A stretch of DNA of 64,000 nt, taken from Azospira restricta. GTDB lineage: Bacteria; Pseudomonadota; Gammaproteobacteria; Burkholderiales; Rhodocyclaceae. Shown here piece by piece: positions 19,001-25,024 of this stretch (position 1 is its first letter; the number at the start of each line of letters is the position of its first letter). The translations under genes were made by a program, and so were the position numbers. The DNA is taken from positions 1,993,501-2,057,500 of the forward strand of contig NZ_CP064781.1 in assembly GCF_016858125.1 (NCBI RefSeq), written 5' to 3'. Under the pieces are notes generated by a model that ran no database searches, was not told the origin of the DNA, and was given only the letters and a program-made list of their open reading frames with translations.

Positions 19001-19163
19001 CTTCGGTCATCAGCGTCACGGTCGGCTTGTTGAGGTCGGGGAAGACATCGACCGGCGTCTTCTGTACCACCAGCGCCCCGTAGAGGACGAGCACGACGGC
19101 CACCGCCAGCACCAGCAGGCGCTGCGCCAGGCTCTTGTCGACGATTGTCGCGAACAGGCTCAT
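16029..19163 (-). CDS. Heavy-metal RND efflux pump, CzcA-type inner-membrane subunit
   Basis: 1044 residues with the two-fold RND layout: TM1 near residue 15-35, a large periplasmic loop, TM2-6 around 340-540, a second loop, and TM8-12 at the end. TM4 carries AIGELVDDAVVDLEN (about 405-420). This differs from the Cu/Ag signature AIGxxxDAAxxxIEN in the second pump of this window, so a divalent cation (zinc, cobalt, nickel or cadmium) is more likely than copper. It exports across both membranes with the adaptor and TolC-type genes upstream. The start gap to the adaptor gene is 7 bases. Confidence 0.88.
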   Translation of the reverse strand: MSLFATIVDKSLAQRLLVLAVAVVLVLYGALVVQKTPVDVFPDLNKPTVTLMTEAGGMAPEEVEALVTYPVETAMNGMPGVAAVRSVSSAGLSIVYVQFDWNVEIYRARQMIAERLTLVQSQLPAGVVPHMGPVASIMGEILMIGIPIEVPAEALPEEARRRAMAAREYADWVLRPRLLNIPGVAQVVPIGGEVRQFQVQPDTARMAELGITLEQVEGALRGFAANTSGGFLELNAREYLIRNLGRTSRIEDLRRLPLTARNGQPILLAQIAAVGFAPAIKRGDAGLNGEPAVILSVQKQPAADTVALTRQVEAALDELKGGLPAGLAAPRITFRQADFIEASILNLEVKLAAASVFVAAVLYLFLGNLRATLISLAAIPVSILTAALVFRYFGMSINTMTLGGLAIAIGELVDDAVVDLENIIRRLRENRRRDEPEQVLRVIVKASNEVRSGIVVSTLIIALVFVPLFALPGLEGRFFVPLGVAYLTAILASLVVSLTLTPVLAWYLLRHGHGDTAHGDTRFVAWLKGHYRRWLEVALTTRTRVIGGAALAALLAAASVPFFATTFLPPFNEGAAFVGLRLNPGITLAESVRIGALAEKLVREVPEVSYVGRRSGRAELDEHAEGVHVSELDMRLKLGRPPSEIYADLRARLASLPAAVSIGQPISHRIDHMLSGVRAQIALRIVGDDLDLLRGEGAALRDRLAAIPGLTDLELEKQVLAPQIKVHIDYARAEQNGVTPTTLLRQLQTLIDGEQVGQVIEGARRFALVLRLPEDARSLAGLANLMIETPNGRVPLSRVATIEEGDGPNQISRDNGRRRIVISANAQGRPLSDVVADVRRAIAETKLPTGYFITLDGQFRAQEEAARLIGVLALVSLGLIFVVLYSRYRSGVLAALVIANVPLALIGSVIGLWLSGQPLSIATLIGFITLAGIATRNGILKLSHYANLARFEGEVFGRKLVIRGSLERLTPVLMTALVAAFALAPLLFEAEAPGTEILHPVAVVIFSGLISSTLLDAFVTPALFLAFGEKPLARLLERQKHEVF

Positions 19164-19170
19164 GGCGTCC

Positions 19171-20310
19171 TCACCGTACCTGATTGACCAGCGCCGCGCC
19201 CTGCACGACGACGCGCTCGCCCGCCTGCAGACCGCCGACGACGGCGACGCGGCTGCCGTCGAGCGGCTGCGTGCGCACCGGGCGCGGGCTGAAGCGCTCG
19301 GCGGCGTTCTTCACCCAGACGATCTCCTGGTTGGCGGCGTTCTTCACCACCGCCGCCGTCGGCAGCGGCACGCCCTTCACCTGCGAGCGCGTCTGCGCGA
19401 TCACCTTCAGCGGCTGGTTCAGCGCCAGCGTCGCGTTGCCGCCCTCGACGCGGAACAGCAGCGGGATCGCCTGCTCGCGCAGCGAACGGCCGGCGCCGAC
19501 GAAGGCGAGCAGCACGTCCTGGCCGGGGCCGGCGCTGCCGTAGGCGCCGGCGATGTCGGCGGCGAGCCGCGGCTCGTAGCTGAGCGCCTCGACGCGCAGG
19601 TTGGCGGGATCGACGATCTCGAACAGCAGCTCGCGCGCCTCGACCACCTGGCCGGCGACGACGCTGGCGGCGGCGACGACGCCGGACACCGGTGCGCGCA
19701 GGTCCTCGTGGTGGCGCAGGCTCTGCCCGATCGCCGCGAGGCGTTCGCGCAGGCTCTGCACGTCGGCCTCGGCGGCGTCGAGCTCCTTGCGCGCGACGGT
19801 CGCCTCCAGTTCCTTCAGCCGCGCCAGCCGGCGCTCGGCGACGCCGAGCGAGGCGCGCAGATCGGCCGCCTGTGCGGTCTGGCCGCCCAGTTCCAGCGGC
19901 GATACCGCCGGGTGCACGCGGGCCAGCAGCTCGCCCTTCCTCACTGCCTGCCCGAGCGCCGGGATGCCGCCGGCCGGCGCCTCGACGCGGCCGCCGATCA
20001 TCGACTGCACGCGGCCGCCGCTGCCCGGATCGAGCACCACCTTGCCGGTCAGCTCGACCGACACCGGCTGCTCGCCGGCCGCGGTCAGCTGCGTGCGCAG
20101 CGCCAGCTGCCGCTGCGTCAGCTTGGGCAGGAAGACGCTGCCGTCGGCGAGGCGCTGCGGGCCGTCGCCGCGGGTCGCCGGCGGCGGCGTCTCGTCCTTG
20201 TGCGCGTGGCCCTCGTGCGCGGCCGCGGGCAGGACGGCGAGCAGCAGGGCGAGCGCCGCGGTGGCAGCGCGCGGGCGGCGGTTCGGTTGCGGGTTCGGAT
20301 TCGGGTTCAT
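19171..20310 (-). CDS. RND periplasmic adaptor (CzcB/CusB type)
   Basis: 379 residues. An N-terminal signal is followed by a His-rich mature start (HEGHAHKDE). Beta-barrel and lipoyl halves (VVLDPGSGGRVQSMIGGRVEAP and LRAPVSGVVAAASVVAGQVV) flank a coiled coil (about 165-215). It bridges the inner-membrane pump and the outer-membrane channel. Its ATG overlaps the stop of the upstream gene (ATGA, 20307-20310). Confidence 0.88.
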   Translation of the reverse strand: MNPNPNPQPNRRPRAATAALALLLAVLPAAAHEGHAHKDETPPPATRGDGPQRLADGSVFLPKLTQRQLALRTQLTAAGEQPVSVELTGKVVLDPGSGGRVQSMIGGRVEAPAGGIPALGQAVRKGELLARVHPAVSPLELGGQTAQAADLRASLGVAERRLARLKELEATVARKELDAAEADVQSLRERLAAIGQSLRHHEDLRAPVSGVVAAASVVAGQVVEARELLFEIVDPANLRVEALSYEPRLAADIAGAYGSAGPGQDVLLAFVGAGRSLREQAIPLLFRVEGGNATLALNQPLKVIAQTRSQVKGVPLPTAAVVKNAANQEIVWVKNAAERFSPRPVRTQPLDGSRVAVVGGLQAGERVVVQGAALVNQVR

Positions 20311-20804
20311 GCGTGTTCTCCGGATGCGCGGCGACGGCGCAGGAAGGCGTAGGCGGCGGCCGCCAGCGCGATCAGCGCGCCGCCGGCGAGGAGGCCGCTG
20401 CGGGAGGGGGCCGCGATCGCCGGCGCGGCGGCGGCCGGCGCGACGACGAAATCGGTGGCGAGCAGGTCGCTGTCGCTGCCGGCGGTGACGGTGATCGCCA
20501 GCGGGTAGTTGGCGGCGGCGGCGAACGGCGCCGCGTCGACCGTGTAGGTGCCGTCGGGCTGTGCCGCGGCGACCAGCTGGCGGCCGTTGCTGTCGATCTC
20601 GATGCGGGCGCCGGCGACCGGCTCGTTGCTAGCCCAGCGGTCGAGGGTCAGCGTCAGGCGGCCGTCCTTGAGGCGGCCGACCAGTTCGAACAGCTCGCTG
20701 CTCGCTTCGAACGACGGGTGGGCGGCTTCGGCGGCGTGCGCAGCCGGCGCGGCGAAGGCGATCAGGAAGGCGGATGCGGTGAGCAGGCGTCGGGTTGACG
20801 TCAT
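20307..20804 (-). CDS. Unknown exported protein of the RND operon, C-terminally anchored
   Basis: 165 residues. A signal peptide (1-24) precedes a periplasmic region with WASNEPVAGARIEID and PDGTYTVDAAPFAA, resembling a small beta-sandwich of carboxypeptidase-regulatory type. One TM helix (about 137-155) is followed by RRRR on the cytoplasmic side. It is coupled to both neighbours by ATGA overlaps, between the TolC-like and adaptor genes. The role is unknown, but it is clearly part of the efflux operon. Confidence 0.6.
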   Translation of the reverse strand: MTSTRRLLTASAFLIAFAAPAAHAAEAAHPSFEASSELFELVGRLKDGRLTLTLDRWASNEPVAGARIEIDSNGRQLVAAAQPDGTYTVDAAPFAAAANYPLAITVTAGSDSDLLATDFVVAPAAAAPAIAAPSRSGLLAGGALIALAAAAYAFLRRRRASGEHA

Positions 20805-22000
20805 GGCAGGACTCCAATGGCCTGGTTGTAGCGGGAGACGGCGCGCGCCGCCTCGATGCGGGCGCGCGCGGCGGCGAGTTCGGCGTCGAAGCTGTCGGCT
20901 TCGATGCGCAGGCGCTGCGGCAGGTCGATGTTGCCGAGCGCGAAGGCGCGCGCGTATTCGCGCTGCGTCTCGGCGGCGAGCGTGCGCCGCAGCTCGGCGC
21001 GCTCGGCGGCTTCGGCGGTGCGCGCCAGCTCGCGCCCGGCAGCGTCGCGTTCAGCGTCGACCTGCGCCTGCGCGTAGGGCAGCTGGCTTTCCGCCTCGAT
21101 CAGCTCGGCGTTGGCGGCGGCGACCTTCGGCCGGTTGCGCGCGTCGGTGGCGAGCGGGATGCGGAGCTCGACGCTGGCCGAGCTTTCCCAGCCGGCGCCT
21201 TCGAGCGGGCGCTCGCGGCGCAGGCCGAAGGCCAGCTCCGGCAGGTCGCGCACGTTGCGGCTGGCGATCTGCAGGCGGGCGCGGGCAGCGGCGACGGCGC
21301 GCTCCAGCGGCGCCAGGCGCGGATGCGCCGCGGTGGCGTCGGCGCTGCGCTTGGTTTCGTCCATGCCGCCCGGCGCCGGCAGTTCGGCGAGCCCGGTGAG
21401 CGCGAGGAAGGCGCGTGCGGTGCGGTGCGCGCGCACGTCGGCCTCGGCCAGTGCGGCCTCGGCGCTAGCCTCGGCGCCGCGCGCCTGGTTCAGGTCGATG
21501 CGCGGCAGGTCGCCGGCGCGGATGCGGCGGTCCACATCGGCGACCAGCTGGCGGGCGGCATCGGCGTGGCGGGCGGCCTGCTCGCGCTCGTTGGCGGCGA
21601 GCCGGTACTGCCACCACGCTTCGCGCACCTCGCCGGCGAGGCGCCAGCGGGCCTCGTCGACCAGTGCGACGAAGGATTCGCGCTCGCGCTCGATCAGCGC
21701 CAGCGTGCGCGCCTGGTAGCCGGGGAGCCACAGCGGCAGCGTGATGCCGGCCTCCCATTCGGACAGGCCGGTGTCGCGCTGCAGCCGGTTGTTGCGGTTG
21801 GACAATGTCGCCGCCGGTGCGCCCGAGAGCAGGCTGTCGGTGGCATCGCGGCGGGCGGCGAATTCATCCTGGCGCGCGGCGAGCGTGCGCGCCGCGGGCT
21901 GGCGTGCCCAGGCGGCGTCGGCGGCGTCGCGCAGCGTCTGTGCGTCGGCGGCCGGCGCCAGCAGGGCGAGGGTCAAGAAAGTGAATGCGAACGATCGCAT
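20801..22000 (-). CDS. TolC-family outer-membrane efflux channel
   Basis: 399 residues. A signal peptide (1-20) is followed by two repeated long-helix segments rich in Ala, Arg and Glu (about 60-200 and 240-380), as in CzcC/CusC. The start at 21998-22000 has AGGAGA 6 bases upstream. The stop overlaps the next ATG (ATGA). It is the outer-membrane part of the czc-like RND system. Confidence 0.85.
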   Translation of the reverse strand: MRSFAFTFLTLALLAPAADAQTLRDAADAAWARQPAARTLAARQDEFAARRDATDSLLSGAPAATLSNRNNRLQRDTGLSEWEAGITLPLWLPGYQARTLALIERERESFVALVDEARWRLAGEVREAWWQYRLAANEREQAARHADAARQLVADVDRRIRAGDLPRIDLNQARGAEASAEAALAEADVRAHRTARAFLALTGLAELPAPGGMDETKRSADATAAHPRLAPLERAVAAARARLQIASRNVRDLPELAFGLRRERPLEGAGWESSASVELRIPLATDARNRPKVAAANAELIEAESQLPYAQAQVDAERDAAGRELARTAEAAERAELRRTLAAETQREYARAFALGNIDLPQRLRIEADSFDAELAAARARIEAARAVSRYNQAIGVLP

Positions 22001-22131
22001 CGGATTCTCCTGGAATGCGTAAACGGCATGCGGAAAATCCGGCGGTGCGCGCGACGGCGCGGCGCCCATGGGGGCGCCGGCGGCCGTCGGGGCCAGCGGC
22101 TATCAGTGGGGCTGGAGGGCGCTCCGCCGGG

Positions 22132-22485
22132 TCAGGCGGAGCCGCCCCATTTGGGCCGTTCGGGACGGGAAACCGGCGGCGTTGCCGGAGGGGTGACGGG
22201 GAGCGACGACAGCGATTCTTCCGTCGGCAGCATCGCCGGCTCGCTGCTCGCCGTCGGCAGCGCGCTGCAATGGCCGGCACCGCAATCGTGGCCGTGCGTA
22301 TGATCGCCGGAGATGCCGGCAGGGCCGGCTTCGCCAGGGGCGGCAGCGTGCTCATGGCCGCCATCGGCATCCGCGTGCGCATGCGCGTGCTGGTGCAGTT
22401 CGCCGCCGGCAGCGGTCAGCACCGCGGCGAGCGGTGCCTGCAGCGGCAGCATCAGCATCAGCAGGATGGCAAGAAGGCGTTTCAT
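22132..22485 (-). CDS. CzcI-like His-rich exported protein
   Basis: 117 residues. MKRLLAILLMLMLPLQ is the hydrophobic start typical of CzcI-type proteins that head czc operons. It is followed by His clusters (LHQHAHAHADADGGHEH, then GDHTHGHDCGAGHC). The C-terminal third is Pro- and Ser-rich. It is first in the operon, 131 bases before the TolC-like gene. CzcI has been proposed to modulate czc induction in Cupriavidus; its role here is inferred. No binding site is evident in the 106 bases upstream, before the MITE-like element. Confidence 0.65.
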   Translation of the reverse strand: MKRLLAILLMLMLPLQAPLAAVLTAAGGELHQHAHAHADADGGHEHAAAPGEAGPAGISGDHTHGHDCGAGHCSALPTASSEPAMLPTEESLSSLPVTPPATPPVSRPERPKWGGSA

Positions 22486-22595
22486 CGATGGTGCGCAGAA
22501 GGGCGGGTGAACATTGCAGTGCGGATTGTACGCGATGCACGCCAGGGGCATGCGTTTCGGGAACGATTTTTTGCAGTGGCGCATGTCGGTCCTAG

Positions 22596-22859
22596 GGCGT
22601 GTTCTCATTCAATTCATGGGCGCGATGCTGTCGTCGCGGGATGCAGCGCAAGGCGCGTCGGCGCTGCCTGGCTGATGCCAGGCAAGCCGAGGCAACGCCG
22701 CGATGCGCCCGCGGCGGCAGCGTCCCGGAGGGTTGTCCCGAGCCGGTGGCGCCCGCTTCGTTGCTCGGCTTGCCCGCACGCCAGTGCGGGCAAGCCGAGC
22801 ACCTCGCGCTCACCACCGGCTCGGGGCAACGCGCTCCACGAATTGAATGAGAACACGCC
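22596..22859. mobile_element. MITE-like element with perfect 20-bp terminal inverted repeats
   Basis: A 264-base stretch has perfect inverted ends (22596-22615 and 22840-22859; outer bases GGCGTGTTCTC). The 4-base sequence CTAG lies directly outside both ends (22592-22595, 22860-22863). YTAR target duplications are known for the IS5 family, so this is probably a non-autonomous relative. The inside has no transposase frame but two further nested inverted repeats (22738-22749 with 22814-22825, and 22762-22778 with 22783-22799). It sits at the end of the copper operon and faces the czc-like operon promoter. Confidence 0.75.
22762..22799. repeat. Perfect 17-bp inverted repeat inside the MITE-like element
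   Basis: GCTCGGCTTGCCCGCAC and its exact reverse complement are separated by GCCA. As RNA it would form a very stable stem-loop from either strand and could act as a transcript end for the operon that stops just beside it. Confidence 0.8.
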
Positions 22860-23489
22860 CTAGCGGAAGCGCGGCCACCAGCCGGGCACGTCGTTCATGT
22901 AGGCGCGGTAGGCGTCGCCGTGTTCGGCCAGTGCCTGACGCTCTTCCCGCTGCGCCAGCCGGACGTAGGTGAAGACGAGGACCGGGAACATCGCCAGCGT
23001 GACCAGCGTCGGCCACTGCAGCAGGAAGCCAAGCATGACCAGCATGAAGGCTGCGTACTGCGGGTGGCGGATGCGCGCGTAGGGGCCGGTGCGCGCTAGC
23101 GCGCCGCGCTGCTGCGCTTCGTAGAGCACCGGCCAGGCCTTCGCCAGCAGCCAGAAGCCGCCGATGATGAGAGCGTTCGACAGCAGGTGGAAGGGGCCGA
23201 AGTGCGGGTTCGCCTTCCAGCCGAAGAGGATCTCGAGCAGGTGGCCGGCGTCGTGCGACAGGAAGTCGACGCCCGGCACGCGCTCGGCGAGCCAGCCGGA
23301 GAGCAGGTAGATGGTCAGCGGAAAGCCGTACATCTCGGTGAACAGCGCGACGACGAAGGCCGAGAACAGGCCCAGCGTGCGCCAGTCCTGGCGCGACTGC
23401 GGCTTGAAGAAGCTGGCGGCGAAGAGGATGAAGATCGCCGAGTTGATCGCCACCAGCGACCACAGGCCGTAGGCCGGGGAGTCGTTCAT
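22860..23489 (-). CDS. Isoprenylcysteine methyltransferase-family membrane protein
   Basis: 209 residues with about five hydrophobic segments. The C-terminal ICMT/PEMT-like signature is GPYARIRHPQYAAFMLVMLG, then a final AYMNDVPGWWPRFR. Bacterial members are membrane methyltransferases or methyltransferase-like proteins of unclear substrate. It is the last gene of the copper operon. Its TAG stop is formed by the CTAG that borders the MITE-like element. It is coupled to the DUF2933 gene by a 4-base overlap (ATGA). Confidence 0.75.
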   Translation of the reverse strand: MNDSPAYGLWSLVAINSAIFILFAASFFKPQSRQDWRTLGLFSAFVVALFTEMYGFPLTIYLLSGWLAERVPGVDFLSHDAGHLLEILFGWKANPHFGPFHLLSNALIIGGFWLLAKAWPVLYEAQQRGALARTGPYARIRHPQYAAFMLVMLGFLLQWPTLVTLAMFPVLVFTYVRLAQREERQALAEHGDAYRAYMNDVPGWWPRFR

Positions 23490-23755
23490 GGCTCGCCTCC
23501 GTCGTCGTCGCGTCGCCGGTGTTGGCGGTGCCCGGCATGGCCTGCGTGTCCGCCGTGGCCGTGGTGGTGGAAGAGGTGCATCAGCGGGCAGGCGGCCAGC
23601 AGCAGGTAGGGCAGGATGCCGAACAGGTGCGCGCGGTGCTCGGTCAGCAGAAAGAAGATGGCGACCGCGGCGAAGCCGATGAATACCCACTTCCCGCGCG
23701 CCGCGGGGGGGGCGCGGCGCACCTCCGGCGGCGGCTGCTCCGGCGTTCTTTCCAT
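23486..23755 (-). CDS. DUF2933 small membrane protein
   Basis: 89 residues from the ATG at 23753-23755. AAGGA is correctly spaced for this ATG but abuts the alternative ATG at 23761. It has one or two TM segments (WVFIGFAAVAIFFLLTEHRAH, LFGILPYLLLAACPLMHLF) and a His/Gly-rich tail (HHHGHGGHAGHAGHRQH). The LTEH...CPLMH pattern is typical of DUF2933, commonly found in copper and mercury resistance clusters. The function is unknown; metal binding by the tail is inferred. Confidence 0.78.
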   Translation of the reverse strand: MERTPEQPPPEVRRAPPAARGKWVFIGFAAVAIFFLLTEHRAHLFGILPYLLLAACPLMHLFHHHGHGGHAGHAGHRQHRRRDDDGGEP

Positions 23756-23768
23756 GGCCATCCTTCGC

Positions 23769-24221
23769 TTACCGCCGGTAGTCGAACAGCGCTTCGAGCG
23801 GCCGCTCGCGGCCGGGCAGGTGCGCCTCGATGGCGATCCGGTACGGGCCGCGTCCCTTCAGCGTGACGTAGTTGCCGTAGCTCATCGCGTCGGCGACCGG
23901 CATCGCTTCGAGCGTGACGCGGCGGCCGGCCATGCCCAGCTCGCCGACCGTCGCCTCGACCTTGGCATCGTTGATGCGCTGCCCGTCGGCGCCGACCAGC
24001 GCGACGACCAGGTGGTAGCGGTCCTTGCCGGACGGCGCGCCGCGGTGCATCGATTTCTCGGGGTGCGGCGCCGGATGCTCGCCGGCGATCGCCGCCGGCA
24101 TGATGCCGTAATAGACGTCGATGCCGCCGACGCGCTTGTGCTGGTTGCGGTCGGCGGCGCCGGCCGCGGCGGCGACGAACAGCGCGAGCGCGGGAATGAG
24201 GGTGACGAGCCAGCGTTTCAT
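23769..24221 (-). CDS. Unknown exported protein of the copper operon
   Basis: 150 residues. A signal peptide (1-22) is followed by a beta-rich domain with GGIDVYYGIMPAAIAGEHP, a KSMHRG segment, DRYHLVVALVGADGQRI and KGRGPYRIAIEAHLPG. Conserved His and Met residues suggest a periplasmic metal-handling role, but I cannot name a characterised family. It follows the methyltransferase gene with an ATGA overlap and precedes DUF2933 by 13 bases. Confidence 0.6.
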   Translation of the reverse strand: MKRWLVTLIPALALFVAAAAGAADRNQHKRVGGIDVYYGIMPAAIAGEHPAPHPEKSMHRGAPSGKDRYHLVVALVGADGQRINDAKVEATVGELGMAGRRVTLEAMPVADAMSYGNYVTLKGRGPYRIAIEAHLPGRERPLEALFDYRR

Positions 24222-25024
24222 GATGCACCTCCTTTGTCGGCAGTCCAGAAACTCAGCAGCTGCAGCCAGCGGCCGTGCCGCACCACCGGCGCGAAACCGG
24301 CGCGGGCGAGGAAGCCGGGAATCTCGCCGCGCAGGTTGCTGGCGGTCATCGGCCAGGCGAGCAGCGGGAAGAACAGCAGCCACCACAGCGGGTTGGCCGG
24401 GCGGTCGAGGTCGACGACGACCAGCCGGCCGCCGGGCCGGAGCACGCGGAACACCTCGCGCAGGCCGGCGTCCTTGGTCGCCGGCGGCAGGTGGTGCAGC
24501 ATCGCGCTGGCGAAGGCGACGTCGAAACTGGCGTCGGCGAACGGCAGATCCTCGATCACCGCCAGCCGGAATTGTGCGCCGGCCTCGGCCTTCTGCCGCG
24601 CCACGGCGATCATCTCCGGCGCCGGGTCGATGCCGACCGCGGCGCCCTGCGGGCCGACCGCCGCCGCCGCGAGCCGCGTCAGCACGCCGGTGCCGCAGCC
24701 GACTTCGAGCACCTTCATGCCCGGCCGGAGCTTGGCGAGCGCGATCGTCGCCGCACGGAATTTCGGGCCGAGGCCGAGCTTCGGGCAGTACCAGTCGTAG
24801 ATCGGCGCCGCCCAGCCGAGCGGCATGCCGTGTGTGTCCGGCACCGGCTCGCCCGGGTAGTGCGGGCTGCGGCGCAGCACGACGGCGCCCCACAGCAGCA
24901 GCGCCGGGCACACCAGCAGCAACGCGACGACGATAGCCGAGGCCGGCGTCAGCCCCCAGCGCCAGAGGATGCCGGCGGCGAGCGCAAGGACCAGCGGCGG
25001 GCACAGCCACAGCCAGCGGTTCAT
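24218..25024 (-). CDS. Membrane-anchored class I SAM-dependent methyltransferase
   Basis: 268 residues. Two N-terminal TM segments (about 4-20 and 28-50) precede a Rossmann methyltransferase domain (95-240). SAM motif I is VLEVGCGTGVLTRLA; later motifs are VGIDPAPEMI, AMLHHLPPA and LRPGGRLVVVDLDRP. The substrate is unknown; small-molecule, lipid or quinone methylation is possible. It is ATGA-coupled to copA upstream and to the 150-residue gene downstream, which ties it to metal stress. Confidence 0.78.
   Translation of the reverse strand: MNRWLWLCPPLVLALAAGILWRWGLTPASAIVVALLLVCPALLLWGAVVLRRSPHYPGEPVPDTHGMPLGWAAPIYDWYCPKLGLGPKFRAATIALAKLRPGMKVLEVGCGTGVLTRLAAAAVGPQGAAVGIDPAPEMIAVARQKAEAGAQFRLAVIEDLPFADASFDVAFASAMLHHLPPATKDAGLREVFRVLRPGGRLVVVDLDRPANPLWWLLFFPLLAWPMTASNLRGEIPGFLARAGFAPVVRHGRWLQLLSFWTADKGGAS

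Noticed and set aside
15723..19187. 1154-codon open frame on the plus strand opposite the CzcA-type pump gene
   Set aside because: Composition is dominated by Arg, Asp, His and Gln as expected for an antisense shadow of GC-rich code; no domain is recognisable and the opposite frame is a clear RND pump.
22132..22608. Longer start for the CzcI-like protein
   Set aside because: The extension lacks a ribosome site and the MKRLL signal peptide start at 22485 fits the family.
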